Part shown: positions 28,176 to 37,432 of the stretch, piece by piece
Layout: every line of letters starts with the position of its first letter
How positions within the stretch are numbered: the stretch's first letter is position 1
NCBI RefSeq assembly: GCF_001423745.1
Contig: NZ_LMPC01000001.1
Location: forward strand, 435,923-499,922
From: Arthrobacter sp. Leaf337
GTDB taxonomy: Bacteria; Actinomycetota; Actinomycetes; Actinomycetales; Micrococcaceae
Direction of reading: 5' to 3'
DNA: 64,000 nucleotides
Made by a program: the position numbers and the translations under genes
Notes under the pieces: generated by a model
What the model saw: only the letters and a program-made list of their open reading frames with translations
Database searches by the model: none
What the model was told of the DNA's origin: nothing

Positions 28176-29954
28176 CTACTTCTCAGCCCATTCCCAGAAG
28201 TTCCACCAGACACCGGTCTGGTTCGGCATGAACTTCACGCCCGTGATGCGGTCGCTGTAGGCGTCCACTCCGACGGACTGGAAGAGCGGAAGGCCGTAGG
28301 CGGACTCCCAGATCTTCTTGTCGATCTGCGTGGTCAGCTCGTCCTGCTTGCTGCGGTCGGTGGTGACGATGAGCTCATCCATCAGCTTGTCCGCTTCCGG
28401 ATCGGCGAACTGGTTGAAGTTGGACCCGTTGCCGCTGCGGAAAATCTGCGGCACGCCGGATACGCCGACACCCGGGTTGGTCCAGCCGAAGATGGTGGCA
28501 TCGTAGCTGCCGTCGCCGAGGGCCTTGCCCCAGTCGGACGCACCCAGTCCGCCGTCAACGATCTTGAAGCCGGCCTTGGTGGCCGATTCGCGGATCAGGG
28601 AGAAGGCGTCAACACGGTTGGGGTTGTCCTTGTTGTACATGATGCGGACCTCCGGCGTCTTGCCGGCAAGGAGTGCCTTGGCGCCGTCAATGTCCACGTC
28701 CTGGTAAGCGGAAGAACCGTTGTTCTTGGCTGATTCCGCGTAAGCTGCCTGCGCCGGAACGAAGAGCTGCGAATCCAGCGGCTTGGCTTCCGGGTCGAGC
28801 TTCTTGACGATCTTGTCGACGATGTCCTTGCGCGGGACCGTCTTCATGAATGCTTCGCGGACACTCTTCTCGGCAAACGGACCCGAGTAGTTCAGGTCGA
28901 TGTGGTCGTAGGAGAGCTGGTTGCCCTGTTCCACCGTGACGCCCTGGCTTTCGAGGGCCTTCAGCTGCTCGATCGTGTCTGCCGAGGCCTGCGGAGCAAT
29001 GATGTCAGCTTCGCCGTTCTTCAGTGCCTGCACCTGCGCCGGAGCTGAACCGATGTAGCGGACGGTGATTTCGTCCAGGCTCGCTTCCGGTCCCCAGTTG
29101 TAGTCCTTGTTGCGGACCATGGTGAGGGACTGGTCCTGGGTGACGCTCTTGACGATGTACGGACCGTTGGAAAGGAAAAGGCTGGGATCGGACGGCAGGG
29201 TCTTCGTGTCGAAGCCGGTGTTCCAGAGGTCAGCCATGGCCTTCAATTTCTCATCGGCCGGCTTCGGAGCCTTGGGATCGCCCTTGGGCTTTTCCTTCAG
29301 GTAGTCCACGAGCGCCTTAGCGTCGCTCAGGCCAGCCTTCTTGGCCAGCACATGCGCCGCAATGTCGATGCCCGGTCCGCCAAGAACGGTTTCCCAGTCA
29401 GCGAAGGGCTTGGAGTACTTGATCGTCATGGAGCGGTTGTCGTCACCGAGCTCCGGGAAGTCGGTGAGCTTGAGGCCGGTGGGGTCACCCGCGTAGGAGA
29501 AGTACTGCGTGCCCGTCTTGGCCTCGGAGTCGGCATCATCGTAGTAGCCGGAGAAAGCCGCCCACTGCAGCAGGAGGTCGGCCGCCGTCACGGGTGTGCC
29601 GTCGGACCACTTCACGCCCTCGTTGACGGTGTACTTGATCGTTAGCGGGTCATCGGAAGTCTTTTCCATCTTGCCGAATTTCTCGTTGCGTACAACGTTC
29701 AGCTGGTTGTCGATGTAGTAGAAACCCGAGTGGGTGGCATAACTGATCTTCGAGTTGATGTCCGTGTTGCCGTCGGCAGTATTCGGGTTGAACGTGTTGA
29801 ACGCGTTCACCTCGACCACCGTGGCTGAGCCACCCTGTTTGCCGGCAGTAGCGCTGGACGGGGTGGTCCCGCCGCTGTTGCCGGCGCAGGCGCTGAGAGC
29901 TAGCGCGGCAGCTGCCGCGACGCCTACCGCTTTGGAAATACGACCTAAGCGCAT
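28176..29954 (-). CDS. Peptide-type ABC transporter substrate-binding lipoprotein (SBP_bac_5)
   Basis: 592 residues with lipobox ALSAC after MRLGRISKAVGVAAAAALA. Family 5 segments include the early ATHSGFYYIDNQLNVVRNEK, VKWSDGTPVTAADLLLQW, and a C-terminal region with QIDKKIWESAYGLPLFQSVG. GGAGG stands 6 nt before the ATG, as in the paralogue at 22551. First gene of the upstream peptide-transporter operon, followed by a hairpin and two permeases. It is a distant paralogue of the 20863-22551 protein; substrates of the two are probably different. Confidence 0.94.
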   Translation of the reverse strand: MRLGRISKAVGVAAAAALALSACAGNSGGTTPSSATAGKQGGSATVVEVNAFNTFNPNTADGNTDINSKISYATHSGFYYIDNQLNVVRNEKFGKMEKTSDDPLTIKYTVNEGVKWSDGTPVTAADLLLQWAAFSGYYDDADSEAKTGTQYFSYAGDPTGLKLTDFPELGDDNRSMTIKYSKPFADWETVLGGPGIDIAAHVLAKKAGLSDAKALVDYLKEKPKGDPKAPKPADEKLKAMADLWNTGFDTKTLPSDPSLFLSNGPYIVKSVTQDQSLTMVRNKDYNWGPEASLDEITVRYIGSAPAQVQALKNGEADIIAPQASADTIEQLKALESQGVTVEQGNQLSYDHIDLNYSGPFAEKSVREAFMKTVPRKDIVDKIVKKLDPEAKPLDSQLFVPAQAAYAESAKNNGSSAYQDVDIDGAKALLAGKTPEVRIMYNKDNPNRVDAFSLIRESATKAGFKIVDGGLGASDWGKALGDGSYDATIFGWTNPGVGVSGVPQIFRSGNGSNFNQFADPEADKLMDELIVTTDRSKQDELTTQIDKKIWESAYGLPLFQSVGVDAYSDRITGVKFMPNQTGVWWNFWEWAEK

Positions 29955-30274
29955 TCCGCCTCCTATGTTTCTGTGGTGTTGAAAAGACCGCCGCTGTAGG
30001 CGCCGGCCAGACCGCCCATTCCCCCAGTAAGAATGTGGCTAGTCTCACATGAGCAGTAGCCTAGACCCGAAAAGAAAGCCAATGGGACCAAAGTTGCCCA
30101 TGGGTAAAGGTTGTTACCGAGCTGCAACAATGGATTTGCGGACGCGGTTTATCACCGGATAAGTCAGCGCGGGAAAACCAGCACAGGAACCGGTCCAACC
30201 ACGACAAAAGCCCCGATTCAAGGGAATCGGGGCTTTCACCGTTAATGCTCAATTACTGACTCTGCGGGCACCTG
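29955..30274. other. 320-bp intergenic region: promoter of the binding-protein gene and ychF terminator
   Basis: On the minus strand TAGGCTACT (30063 to 30055) about 100 nt before the start at 29954 is the likely -10 region. A terminator for ychF occupies 30206-30236. I see no small ORF with a ribosome binding site and no known RNA motif in the remainder. Confidence 0.5.
30206..30236 (-). terminator. Intrinsic terminator downstream of ychF
   Basis: AAAGCCCCGATTC pairs with GAATCGGGGCTTT (13-bp stem, AAGG loop); on the minus strand it is followed by TTGTCG. Confidence 0.9.
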
Positions 30275-31360
30275 CTACACGTTGAAGCGGAACTCCACCA
30301 CGTCGCCGTCGGCCATTACATATTCCTTGCCTTCGATACGGACCTTGCCGCGGGCTTTGGCCTCGGCCATGGATCCGGCCTCGATGAGGTCGTCGAAAGA
30401 CACAACTTCGGCCTTGATGAAGCCGCGCTGGAAATCGGAGTGGATGACGCCGGCGGCCTGCGGGGCGGTGTCGCCCTGGTGGATGGTCCAGGCGCGGGTT
30501 TCTTTGGGACCGGCCGTCAGGTAGGTCTGCAGTCCCAGCGTGTGGAAGCCGACGCGGGCCAGCTGGTCGAGGCCTGATTCGTCCTGGCCGTTCATCTCGA
30601 GCATCTCGCGGGCTTCTTCCTCGTCCAGTTCCACGAGGTCGGATTCCAGCTTGGCGTCGAGGAAGACGGCGTCCGCCGGAGCAACCATGGCGCGCAGTTC
30701 TTCCTGCTTCGCGGGGTCGCCCAGGATTCCCTCGTCCGAGTTGAAAACGTAGATGAAGGGCTTGGCGGTCAGCAGGCCGAGCTCCTTGAGGTGCTCCATC
30801 TCGAGCTTGTCGCTCTTGATCGAGGAGAAGATGGTGTCGCCACGTTCAAGCACGGCCTGCGCCGCCTTGATCGCGGCCAGTTCGGCCGCGTCGCGCTTCT
30901 TGATCTTGACTTCTTTTTCGATCCGGGGAATCGCATTTTCGATGGTCTGGAGGTCAGCCAGGATCAGTTCGGTGTTGATGGTCTCCATATCCGAGCGCGG
31001 ATCCACCTTGCCGTCAACGTGGATGACGTCCGGGTCATCGAACACGCGGACAACCTGCGCGATGGCCTCGGCCTCGCGGATGTTGGCGAGGAACTTGTTG
31101 CCCAGGCCTTCGCCCTCCGACGCACCCTTGACGATCCCGGCGATATCGACGAACGACACGGGAGCGGGCAGCAGGCGCTGGGATCCGAAGACAGCGGCCA
31201 GCTTGGCGAGCCGCGGGTCCGGCAGGTTGACCACACCGACGTTCGGCTCGATGGTGGCGAACGGATAGTTCGCAGCCAGCACCTGATTACGGGTCAGTGC
31301 GTTGAAAAGGGTTGATTTGCCGACGTTGGGCAGTCCGACGATGCCAATAGTAAGAGCCAC
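30275..31360 (-). CDS. ychF: Redox-/stress-related Obg-like ATPase YchF
   Basis: 361 residues, the usual length. G1 [18 protein letters not shown] at the N terminus, switch region [19 protein letters not shown], and the altered specificity loop (FNSDEG) that lets this family prefer ATP. A helical-hairpin arm follows, then the C-terminal TGS domain ([18 protein letters not shown] to VVEFRFNV). The GTG at 31360 is chosen because the protein must begin just before the P-loop and TAGAAT lies 8 nt upstream; the frame is open to 31474 but carries no homology. YchF associates with ribosomes and oxidative stress control (family knowledge). Confidence 0.95.
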   Translation of the reverse strand: MALTIGIVGLPNVGKSTLFNALTRNQVLAANYPFATIEPNVGVVNLPDPRLAKLAAVFGSQRLLPAPVSFVDIAGIVKGASEGEGLGNKFLANIREAEAIAQVVRVFDDPDVIHVDGKVDPRSDMETINTELILADLQTIENAIPRIEKEVKIKKRDAAELAAIKAAQAVLERGDTIFSSIKSDKLEMEHLKELGLLTAKPFIYVFNSDEGILGDPAKQEELRAMVAPADAVFLDAKLESDLVELDEEEAREMLEMNGQDESGLDQLARVGFHTLGLQTYLTAGPKETRAWTIHQGDTAPQAAGVIHSDFQRGFIKAEVVSFDDLIEAGSMAEAKARGKVRIEGKEYVMADGDVVEFRFNV

Positions 31361-31368
31361 GAGCACTA

Positions 31369-31374
31369 ATTCTA
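31369..31374 (-). promoter_or_regulatory. Predicted leaderless promoter of ychF
   Basis: TAGAAT on the minus strand, 8 nt before the GTG at 31360, with no Shine-Dalgarno. Confidence 0.5.
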
Positions 31375-31474
31375 CCGGTAACCGGGCGCGAACCATGCGG
31401 CGGTCCGTTCCCGGCCTCCGCAGGCGGCGTGCGTCTGCGCCAAAAATGTCGGTGGCCCATGCCAAAGTGAACAC

Positions 31475-32686
31475 ATGGACGCTTTTGCACTGATACTTGC
31501 CCTGCTGATGCTAATTCTCGGCGCCGTGATCGGCGCCGCCTTCACCTACGTGGCGCTCCGGCGGCGGAGCGTGGCCCTGGAACAGGACTTCGACGGCGTC
31601 TCGGCGCGCCTTTCGGAGGTCAGCGCCCAGTTCGCGGCGGCCGACGCCGAGCGGCGCCTCTTGTCGGCACAGAACCGGGAGCTGGGCGAGTCGCGGAACC
31701 AGGACGGCAGCGTCCTTCGGGCGCTTGCACCGGTGGCGGAAAAGCTGACGGCGGTCCAGCAGCAGGTGTCCCTGTTGGAACGCGACCGGCTGGAGCAGTA
31801 CGGGCAGCTTGCCCAGCAACTTCAGGAGGCCCGGCTTTCCGACGAGCAGCTCTTGCGCTCAACCCACGCCCTGGAGTCCGCCCTTCGGTCGAATAGCGCC
31901 CGCGGCCAGTGGGGTGAGGTCCAGCTGCGCCGGGTCGTGGAAGCCGCCGGCATGCTCCGCCACGTGGATTTCCACGAGCAGCAGCACACCGCCGGAGCGG
32001 GGAACGCCGTCCGCCCCGACCTCGTGGTCCAGCTCCCGGGCGGGAAGCAGCTGGTGGTGGACGCCAAGGTTCCCCTGGGGTCCTACCTTGAGGCCCAGGA
32101 CCTGGGACCTTCAGCGGGACGCCAGCAGCAGGGGTCCGCCCTCAACGGCCAGAACGCGTTGCTGGCAGCCCACGCCAAGGCCCTGAAATCCCATGTGGAC
32201 GCCCTGAGCAACAAGAAGTATTGGGAGATCCCGGGCAATTCGCCGGAACTCGTCATCTGCTTCCTGCCGGCCGAATCCATCCTGGCGGCCGCGCTGGCAG
32301 CGGACGCCGGCCTTCTTGACTACGCCTTGAATAAGAATGTGGTGCTGGCATCCCCCGGCACCTTGTTGGCCGTGCTGAAGTCAGTGGCGTTCACCTGGCG
32401 CCAGGATGTGCTCACAGACAGCGCCCGGGAGCTCTTTGAGTTGGCGCGGCAGCTCTACGAGCGGATGGGCACACTGGGCGAAAACGTGACCAAGCTGGGT
32501 TCGTCGCTGAAGACTTCCGTTGACCGCTACAACTCAATGGTCGGAACGCTGGAAGCGCGCGTTCTTCCGACGGCGCGGAAACTCAACGCCCTTGAAGCCG
32601 AGGGGCTGACCACACCGCCTGCGATCGAGGTGACTCCCCGGTCGGTGGCGGCTCCCGAACTTCAGTCTGAGGAGTCGGCCGCCTAG
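31475..32686 (+). CDS. rmuC: DNA recombination protein RmuC
   Basis: 403 residues. An N-terminal membrane helix (LILALLMLILGAVIGAAFTYVAL) is followed by a coiled coil (about residues 35-110) and the RmuC nuclease-like domain: SNSARGQWGEVQLRRVVEAAGM, PDLVVQLPGGKQLVVDAKVPLGSY in outline, and FLPAESILAAAL. RmuC limits DNA inversions at short repeats in E. coli; the fold is related to restriction-endonuclease-like nucleases. Divergent from ychF, 114 nt apart. Confidence 0.92.
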   Translation: MDAFALILALLMLILGAVIGAAFTYVALRRRSVALEQDFDGVSARLSEVSAQFAAADAERRLLSAQNRELGESRNQDGSVLRALAPVAEKLTAVQQQVSLLERDRLEQYGQLAQQLQEARLSDEQLLRSTHALESALRSNSARGQWGEVQLRRVVEAAGMLRHVDFHEQQHTAGAGNAVRPDLVVQLPGGKQLVVDAKVPLGSYLEAQDLGPSAGRQQQGSALNGQNALLAAHAKALKSHVDALSNKKYWEIPGNSPELVICFLPAESILAAALAADAGLLDYALNKNVVLASPGTLLAVLKSVAFTWRQDVLTDSARELFELARQLYERMGTLGENVTKLGSSLKTSVDRYNSMVGTLEARVLPTARKLNALEAEGLTTPPAIEVTPRSVAAPELQSEESAA

Positions 32687-32743
32687 CCGCGGCCGGGCCG
32701 TCCGGTCTCCGCTGAGACCGCATGGCCCTGGGCCGCGAAGGAG

Positions 32744-33823
32744 TTAGTTCCGCGCTCCGCGTCCGCCGAGGGCACGGGTCACGTCGCCCGACTTCTTAAG
32801 CGTTGCGCGCAGCTCCTTGGGCAGCGAGAAGAGCAGGTCTTCCTCCGCGGTGACCACTTCTTCCACGGCACCGTAGCCGTAGTCCGCCAGGAGCCGGAGC
32901 ACATCCTTGACCAGCACTTCCGGAACGGACGCGCCCGACGTGACGCCCACCGTGGCGACGCCTTCGAACCAGGCCTCGTCCACTTCGTTGGCGAAGTCGA
33001 CGCGGTAGGACGCCTTGGCGCCGTATTCCAGTGCAACCTCCACGAGGCGGACGGAGTTGGAGGAGTTGGCGGAGCCCACCACAATGACCAGATCGGCCTG
33101 CGGGGAGATCTTCTTGATGGCTACCTGCCTGTTGGTGGTGGCGTAGCAGATATCGTCGCTGGGCGGATCCTGCAGTGTCGGGAACCGTTCCTTGAGGAGA
33201 CGGACGGTTTCCATCGTTTCATCCACGCTCAGCGTGGTCTGTGACAGCCAGATGACCTTTTCCGGATCCCGCACGGTAACTTTGTCGACTTCGTGCGGAC
33301 CATTGATGATCTGGATGTGGTCGGGGGCTTCGCCGGCGGTTCCTTCAACTTCCTCGTGACCGTCGTGGCCGATGAGGAGGATGTCAAAGTCGTCCTTGGC
33401 GAAACGGACAGCTTCGCGGTGGACTTTGGTCACCAGCGGGCAGGTGGCGTCAATGGTACGCAGGCCGCGGTCCTCGGCCGACTGCACGACCGCGGGCGAT
33501 ACTCCGTGGGCCGAAAAAATTACCAGGGCGCCTTCGGGGACCTCATCGGTCTCGTCAACGAAGATGGCGCCCTTCTCCTCAAGCGAACTCACGACGTGGA
33601 CGTTGTGGACAATCTGCTTCCGCACGTAGACGGGCGGACCATAGTGTTCCAGTGCCTTCTCCACGGCGATGACGGCGCGGTCCACGCCGGCGCAGTAGCC
33701 GCGGGGAGCCGCGAGGAGCACCTTTTTGGGACCTGAGACCGGGGCTGCAGCCAGCACGTCTTCAGGCGAACGGCGCCTGCGTGGAATTGACGGCATGGGA
33801 ATGGAGACTGCTGAGGTGGTCAT
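32744..33823 (-). CDS. ispH: 4-hydroxy-3-methylbut-2-enyl diphosphate reductase
   Basis: 359-residue iron-sulfur enzyme, the last step of the MEP isoprenoid pathway, making IPP and DMAPP. Three cluster-ligand cysteines are visible: [23 protein letters not shown], and [11 protein letters not shown]. Substrate-binding segments [14 protein letters not shown] and [12 protein letters not shown] are present. A 30-residue N-terminal extension precedes the core ([12 protein letters not shown]). It starts 9 nt downstream of the preceding membrane-protein gene on the same strand, suggesting co-transcription. Confidence 0.95.
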   Translation of the reverse strand: MTTSAVSIPMPSIPRRRRSPEDVLAAAPVSGPKKVLLAAPRGYCAGVDRAVIAVEKALEHYGPPVYVRKQIVHNVHVVSSLEEKGAIFVDETDEVPEGALVIFSAHGVSPAVVQSAEDRGLRTIDATCPLVTKVHREAVRFAKDDFDILLIGHDGHEEVEGTAGEAPDHIQIINGPHEVDKVTVRDPEKVIWLSQTTLSVDETMETVRLLKERFPTLQDPPSDDICYATTNRQVAIKKISPQADLVIVVGSANSSNSVRLVEVALEYGAKASYRVDFANEVDEAWFEGVATVGVTSGASVPEVLVKDVLRLLADYGYGAVEEVVTAEEDLLFSLPKELRATLKKSGDVTRALGGRGARN

Positions 33824-33832
33824 TGTTCAATG

Positions 33833-34702
33833 CTACCGGGAACGCGGGTCACGTCCGGCGCCGGCCACGGCGCGCGCAACGACGCGGAGAATGACGCCGG
33901 CCACAATGAGGACGGCGCCGGCGATGAGAGCCACCAGGATCCATTGTCCGAACCGCTCCGAGGATGCCGCCACGAATTCACTCTTGAAGATGTCCGCCAC
34001 CTCGTTCCCGCTGGCCGTCCCGCCTACCGCAAGGCCGGCCGCATCAGATCCGACTTTCCACGCCGCGGCCAGCACCAACGCCCCCGCTCCCGTCCCTACC
34101 AGCACAATCCAGCGCCGGCGGGCGGCGATGAGGGCCAGCAGCAGGGCAATGGCCGAGCCGGCAGCCAACGCGTAACCCATGGGGGCATAGGCCGCAACCT
34201 GGTCAACGAGTTGACGGTGGCTCGGCTGCCCGATGTCGATGCGCGTCTGGTCGGGCGCTTCAATCGGAATGTTGGTGGCCTCCGAAATCTGCTTGGTCAG
34301 CAGGCCAACCAAGGGCGCCACATCCAGGGTGAGGGACGTGGACGGGTCAGCTGCTGCCGATCCGGCCCCTGCAGCCGGGAAGTTAAGCCGGTGGCTCTTC
34401 CTCAGCGTTTCTTCCCAGGCCGCAGGATAGCCGGGGAGCGTCGTCAGGGATTTGGCGGCGGAGTCCAGGATCGGCTGCACCAGATCGGCGAACGGTTCAG
34501 GAATCTGGCCGTCCGGGTCAATGCTCGCAACAGCCGCGGAGGCCAGCCTCTGCTGGAAGACGGTGTCCTTGCCCAGCGGTGCGGCGAGGGAGACAAAGCC
34601 ATCCTCCTGCACAATGTTCCGGTCCACCCAGATGGCAGGAACGGAGACGGCGGCCAGCAGCAGTCCAAGGATGACGGCGGCAGCGGAGACAAAAGTGCGC
34701 AA
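33833..34702 (-). CDS. Membrane protein of unknown function upstream of ispH
   Basis: 289 residues if the TTG at 34702 is the start: GAGGAATCCC stands directly before it, and the N terminus then reads as a signal anchor (RTFVSAAAVILGLLLAAVSVP). A long extracytoplasmic region follows (about residues 30-165), then two paired helices (YALAAGSAIALLLALIAARR and IVLVGTGAGALVLAAAW) and a final helix (ILVALIAGAVLIVAGVILRV). The C terminus is basic. The frame is open to 34861, but that upstream part overlaps the promoter. No family recognised. Probably the first gene of a two-gene unit with ispH. Confidence 0.7.
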   Translation of the reverse strand: MRTFVSAAAVILGLLLAAVSVPAIWVDRNIVQEDGFVSLAAPLGKDTVFQQRLASAAVASIDPDGQIPEPFADLVQPILDSAAKSLTTLPGYPAAWEETLRKSHRLNFPAAGAGSAAADPSTSLTLDVAPLVGLLTKQISEATNIPIEAPDQTRIDIGQPSHRQLVDQVAAYAPMGYALAAGSAIALLLALIAARRRWIVLVGTGAGALVLAAAWKVGSDAAGLAVGGTASGNEVADIFKSEFVAASSERFGQWILVALIAGAVLIVAGVILRVVARAVAGAGRDPRSR

Positions 34703-34734
34703 GGGATTCCTCGGTTGTGGTTGGCGGTACTGCC

Positions 34735-34740
34735 ATCCTA
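34735..34740 (-). promoter_or_regulatory. Candidate -10 box of the membrane-protein/ispH unit
   Basis: TAGGAT on the minus strand, about 32 nt before the TTG at 34702; the intervening leader carries GAGGA. Confidence 0.45.
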
Positions 34741-34887
34741 GGGGCGCCGGCCGGGAAGCAAAAATGTCGGCGGACAGTGGTAAAGCTATGGATAGAGTTG
34801 ATTCGGTTTGATGCCATTCCGTTTTGATGCACCGCCACCTGCAAAGGATTCCCATGCCCAAGGCTCCCTCCCCGTCACGGCCCGCCC

Positions 34888-36174
34888 ATGCCTGACAACA
34901 TGCCCGCGGCCACCACGGTTCCTGCGACGGCTGCTGAAACGAGTCCGGACAACCCCTGGCCCCTGCAGCTGTTGTCCCAGAAGCTCAAGGCCCATATCGA
35001 CCGGACGCCGTCGGCGTGGGTCGAAGGTCAGGTCATTGAGCTGAACCGCCGTGGTGGCAGTGCTTTCATGACGCTCCGGGATGTCGACGCCGAAATCTCC
35101 CTGCCCGCCTCCATCTGGTCGACTGTGCTGGATCGCCAGGAGGTTCCCCTGGAACGCGGGTCCAGGGTGGTGGCGCTCCTGAAGGCCGAGTTCTGGCTCA
35201 AGACCGGACGCCTCAACATGTCCGTGAAGGACATCCGCCCGGTGGGGCTGGGCGACTTGCTGGCGCGTATTGAGCGGCTCCGCCATGCGCTTTCCCTTGA
35301 AGGACTCTTTGCGGATTCCCGGAAGAAACGCCTGCCCATCCTCCCCCACCGGATCGGACTGATCACCGGACGCGATTCCGACGCCAAGAAGGACGTGCTG
35401 CGCAATGCCGCCCTCCGATGGCCCGCGGTCGAATTCGAGGTCCGCGAAGTTGCCGTCCAGGGAAACACTGCTGTTTCCCAGATCATGGCCGCGCTGCGGG
35501 AACTCGATGCTGACCCGCACGTCGACGTCATCGTCATCACCCGCGGCGGCGGCGCACTCGAGGACCTCCTCCCCTTCAGCAACGAGGACCTGATCAGGGC
35601 AGTGTCCAATGCGTCCACGCCGGTGGTCAGCGCGATCGGCCACGAGGCTGACCGCCCCATCCTCGACGACGTCGCCGATCTGCGGGCCTCGACGCCCACG
35701 GACGCCGCGAAGAGAATCGTTCCCGACGTCGTGGAAGAACTCGCCAGGGTCCGGCAGGCACGGGACCAGCTCCGGCGCGGAGTTAACCGGCTCGTGGAGC
35801 GGGAATCCGACCGGCTGGCTTCCCTGCATTCACGGCCGGTCCTGGCCGCACCGGAGACCATGGTCAGTGCACGCGCCGAGGATGTGGCGCGGCTCAGCAG
35901 CCGCTCCCGTGCAGCCATCAGCACGGCGGTGCTGAGGGCAGCCGACCAGATCGTGCATCTCCGCAACCAGGTCCGCTCCCTCTCGCCGCAACAGACGCTG
36001 GACCGGGGCTACGCCGTGGTGCAGGTTGCCGGCACAGACCAGGCAGCGGACGCGCAGCCGGCAGTAGTCCGGCACCCGTCTCAGGCCCCGGAGGGTGCCG
36101 ACCTATTCGTCCGGGTGGCCGGCGGCAGCTTTTCCGCCCGGTCCACGGGCGGCCACCAGGTATCCGACGGCTGA
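34888..36174 (+). CDS. xseA: Exodeoxyribonuclease VII large subunit
   Basis: 428 residues. The N-terminal OB-fold (WVEGQVIELNRRGGSAFMTL) binds single-stranded DNA. The catalytic domain contains RIGLITGRDSDAKKDVLRNA, VDVIVITRGGGALEDLLPFS and SAIGHEADRPILDDVADLRA with ASTPTDAA. A long helical region (VVEELARVRQARDQL to about residue 370) binds XseB. The enzyme degrades single-stranded DNA in both directions (family knowledge). An in-frame ATG at 34900 is an alternative start. Followed 65 nt later by xseB. Confidence 0.95.
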   Translation: MPDNMPAATTVPATAAETSPDNPWPLQLLSQKLKAHIDRTPSAWVEGQVIELNRRGGSAFMTLRDVDAEISLPASIWSTVLDRQEVPLERGSRVVALLKAEFWLKTGRLNMSVKDIRPVGLGDLLARIERLRHALSLEGLFADSRKKRLPILPHRIGLITGRDSDAKKDVLRNAALRWPAVEFEVREVAVQGNTAVSQIMAALRELDADPHVDVIVITRGGGALEDLLPFSNEDLIRAVSNASTPVVSAIGHEADRPILDDVADLRASTPTDAAKRIVPDVVEELARVRQARDQLRRGVNRLVERESDRLASLHSRPVLAAPETMVSARAEDVARLSSRSRAAISTAVLRAADQIVHLRNQVRSLSPQQTLDRGYAVVQVAGTDQAADAQPAVVRHPSQAPEGADLFVRVAGGSFSARSTGGHQVSDG

Positions 36175-36239
36175 ACCAGCCCACGCCGGATGTGTACCGG
36201 CCCCCGTCCATCCACTGACAACCAGCAGGGAGCACCACA

Positions 36240-36470
36240 ATGGCAGCAGAACAGAAACCGAACGCGGATATCGAAGCGCTCAGCTACGAGGAAGCCCGCG
36301 AGCAACTCGTGGCCGTCGTGGGCAAGCTGGAAGCAGGCGGCGCCAGCCTGGAGGACTCACTCGCCCTGTGGGAGCGCGGCGAAGCCCTTGCCAGGCGCTG
36401 CGAGGAGTGGCTGGAAGGGGCCCGAAAGCGGCTGGCCGCAGCCCGCAACCAGGCCGGGCCCGAGTCGTAG
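36240..36470 (+). CDS. xseB: Exodeoxyribonuclease VII small subunit
   Basis: 76 residues, almost entirely helical, with the family pattern [20 protein letters not shown] and [24 protein letters not shown] lies 8 nt before the ATG. Several copies bind the XseA helical arm. Its stop is 6 nt from the convergent ppk2 stop, with no terminator hairpin between. Confidence 0.95.
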   Translation: MAAEQKPNADIEALSYEEAREQLVAVVGKLEAGGASLEDSLALWERGEALARRCEEWLEGARKRLAAARNQAGPES

Positions 36471-36476
36471 GGCCCG

Positions 36477-37331
36477 TCAGGACCTTTCCACCAGGCTCCG
36501 TTCCAGGGCCACGTCGAACTCAGCTGCGGGCCACTGAAGATTGAGGTCTTCCATCGCCTGGAGCAGCAGCTGCTGCACGGCGATGCGGGCGTACCACTTC
36601 TTGTTCGCCGGGACCACGTGCCAGGGGGCAACCTCGGTGTGCGTCTTGTCGAATGCCGCCTGGTAGGCAGCCATGTAGTCGTCCCAGAAGACGCGCTCCT
36701 TGAGGTCGCCGCTGCTGTATTTCCAGTGCTTTGATGGATCGTCCAGCCGTGCAAGCAGGCGGGCTTTCTGTTCGTCCCGGCTGATATTCAGCATCACCTT
36801 GACGATTCGGGTGCCGGAGCCGGCAAGCCGGGCTTCAAACTCGTTGATCGCCGTGTAGCGTCGCTCCAGCTCCTCCGGCGAGGCCCAGCCGTGGACGCGG
36901 TGGATGAGCACATCCTCATAGTGCGAGCGGTCGAATACGCCCACCATGCCGGCCGCCGGGACTTCCTTCTCGATCCGCCAGAGGAAGTCGTAGGATTTTT
37001 CCTCGTCCGTGGGCGCCTTGAACGCCTTGAGCTGCACCCCTTGGGGGTCCATGGCACCCACCACGTGGGCCACGATGCCGCCCTTGCCCGCCGTGTCCAT
37101 GGCCTGGAGGATCAGCAGGACGCGCTTGGTGCCACCGAACTTGGCTTCGGCGAACAGCTGCTCCTGGAGGGTCGCAAGTTTGCCGTCGAGTTCTTCAAGG
37201 AGTGCCCGGCCGTCGGATTTGCCACCGGGATATCCCGGAGTGGAATCAGGGTCCACATCCGCCAGCTTGAACCCGTCACCAGCCGCCAAGGTCCCTGACG
37301 GGTGTTCGTCGAACGTTTCGATGTTTGCCAT
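36477..37331 (-). CDS. ppk2: Polyphosphate kinase 2 family protein
   Basis: 284 residues, single PPK2 domain. Walker A LQAMDTAGKGG, Walker B GVFDRSHYEDVLIHRVHGW, and lid-region NISRDEQKARLLARLDDPSKHWK are visible. Such enzymes use polyphosphate to phosphorylate nucleotides. The Asp-Thr after AM in the Walker motif (AMDTAGKGG) and the PTDEEKSYDFLWRIEKEVP segment match the polyphosphate:nucleotide phosphotransferase subgroup; whether AMP, ADP or GDP is preferred cannot be told. GGCAAAC-rich leader, monocistronic. Confidence 0.92.
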   Translation of the reverse strand: MANIETFDEHPSGTLAAGDGFKLADVDPDSTPGYPGGKSDGRALLEELDGKLATLQEQLFAEAKFGGTKRVLLILQAMDTAGKGGIVAHVVGAMDPQGVQLKAFKAPTDEEKSYDFLWRIEKEVPAAGMVGVFDRSHYEDVLIHRVHGWASPEELERRYTAINEFEARLAGSGTRIVKVMLNISRDEQKARLLARLDDPSKHWKYSSGDLKERVFWDDYMAAYQAAFDKTHTEVAPWHVVPANKKWYARIAVQQLLLQAMEDLNLQWPAAEFDVALERSLVERS

Positions 37332-37432
37332 GAGAAGCCTTCCGCCGATGTGCCGCCGGTCCGGAGGGCCGCTTCCTTGCGCCCGTCCGGCCGCAGCCGC
37401 CCGCTATCCACGGGGCGACTGCTGCCATCAGG

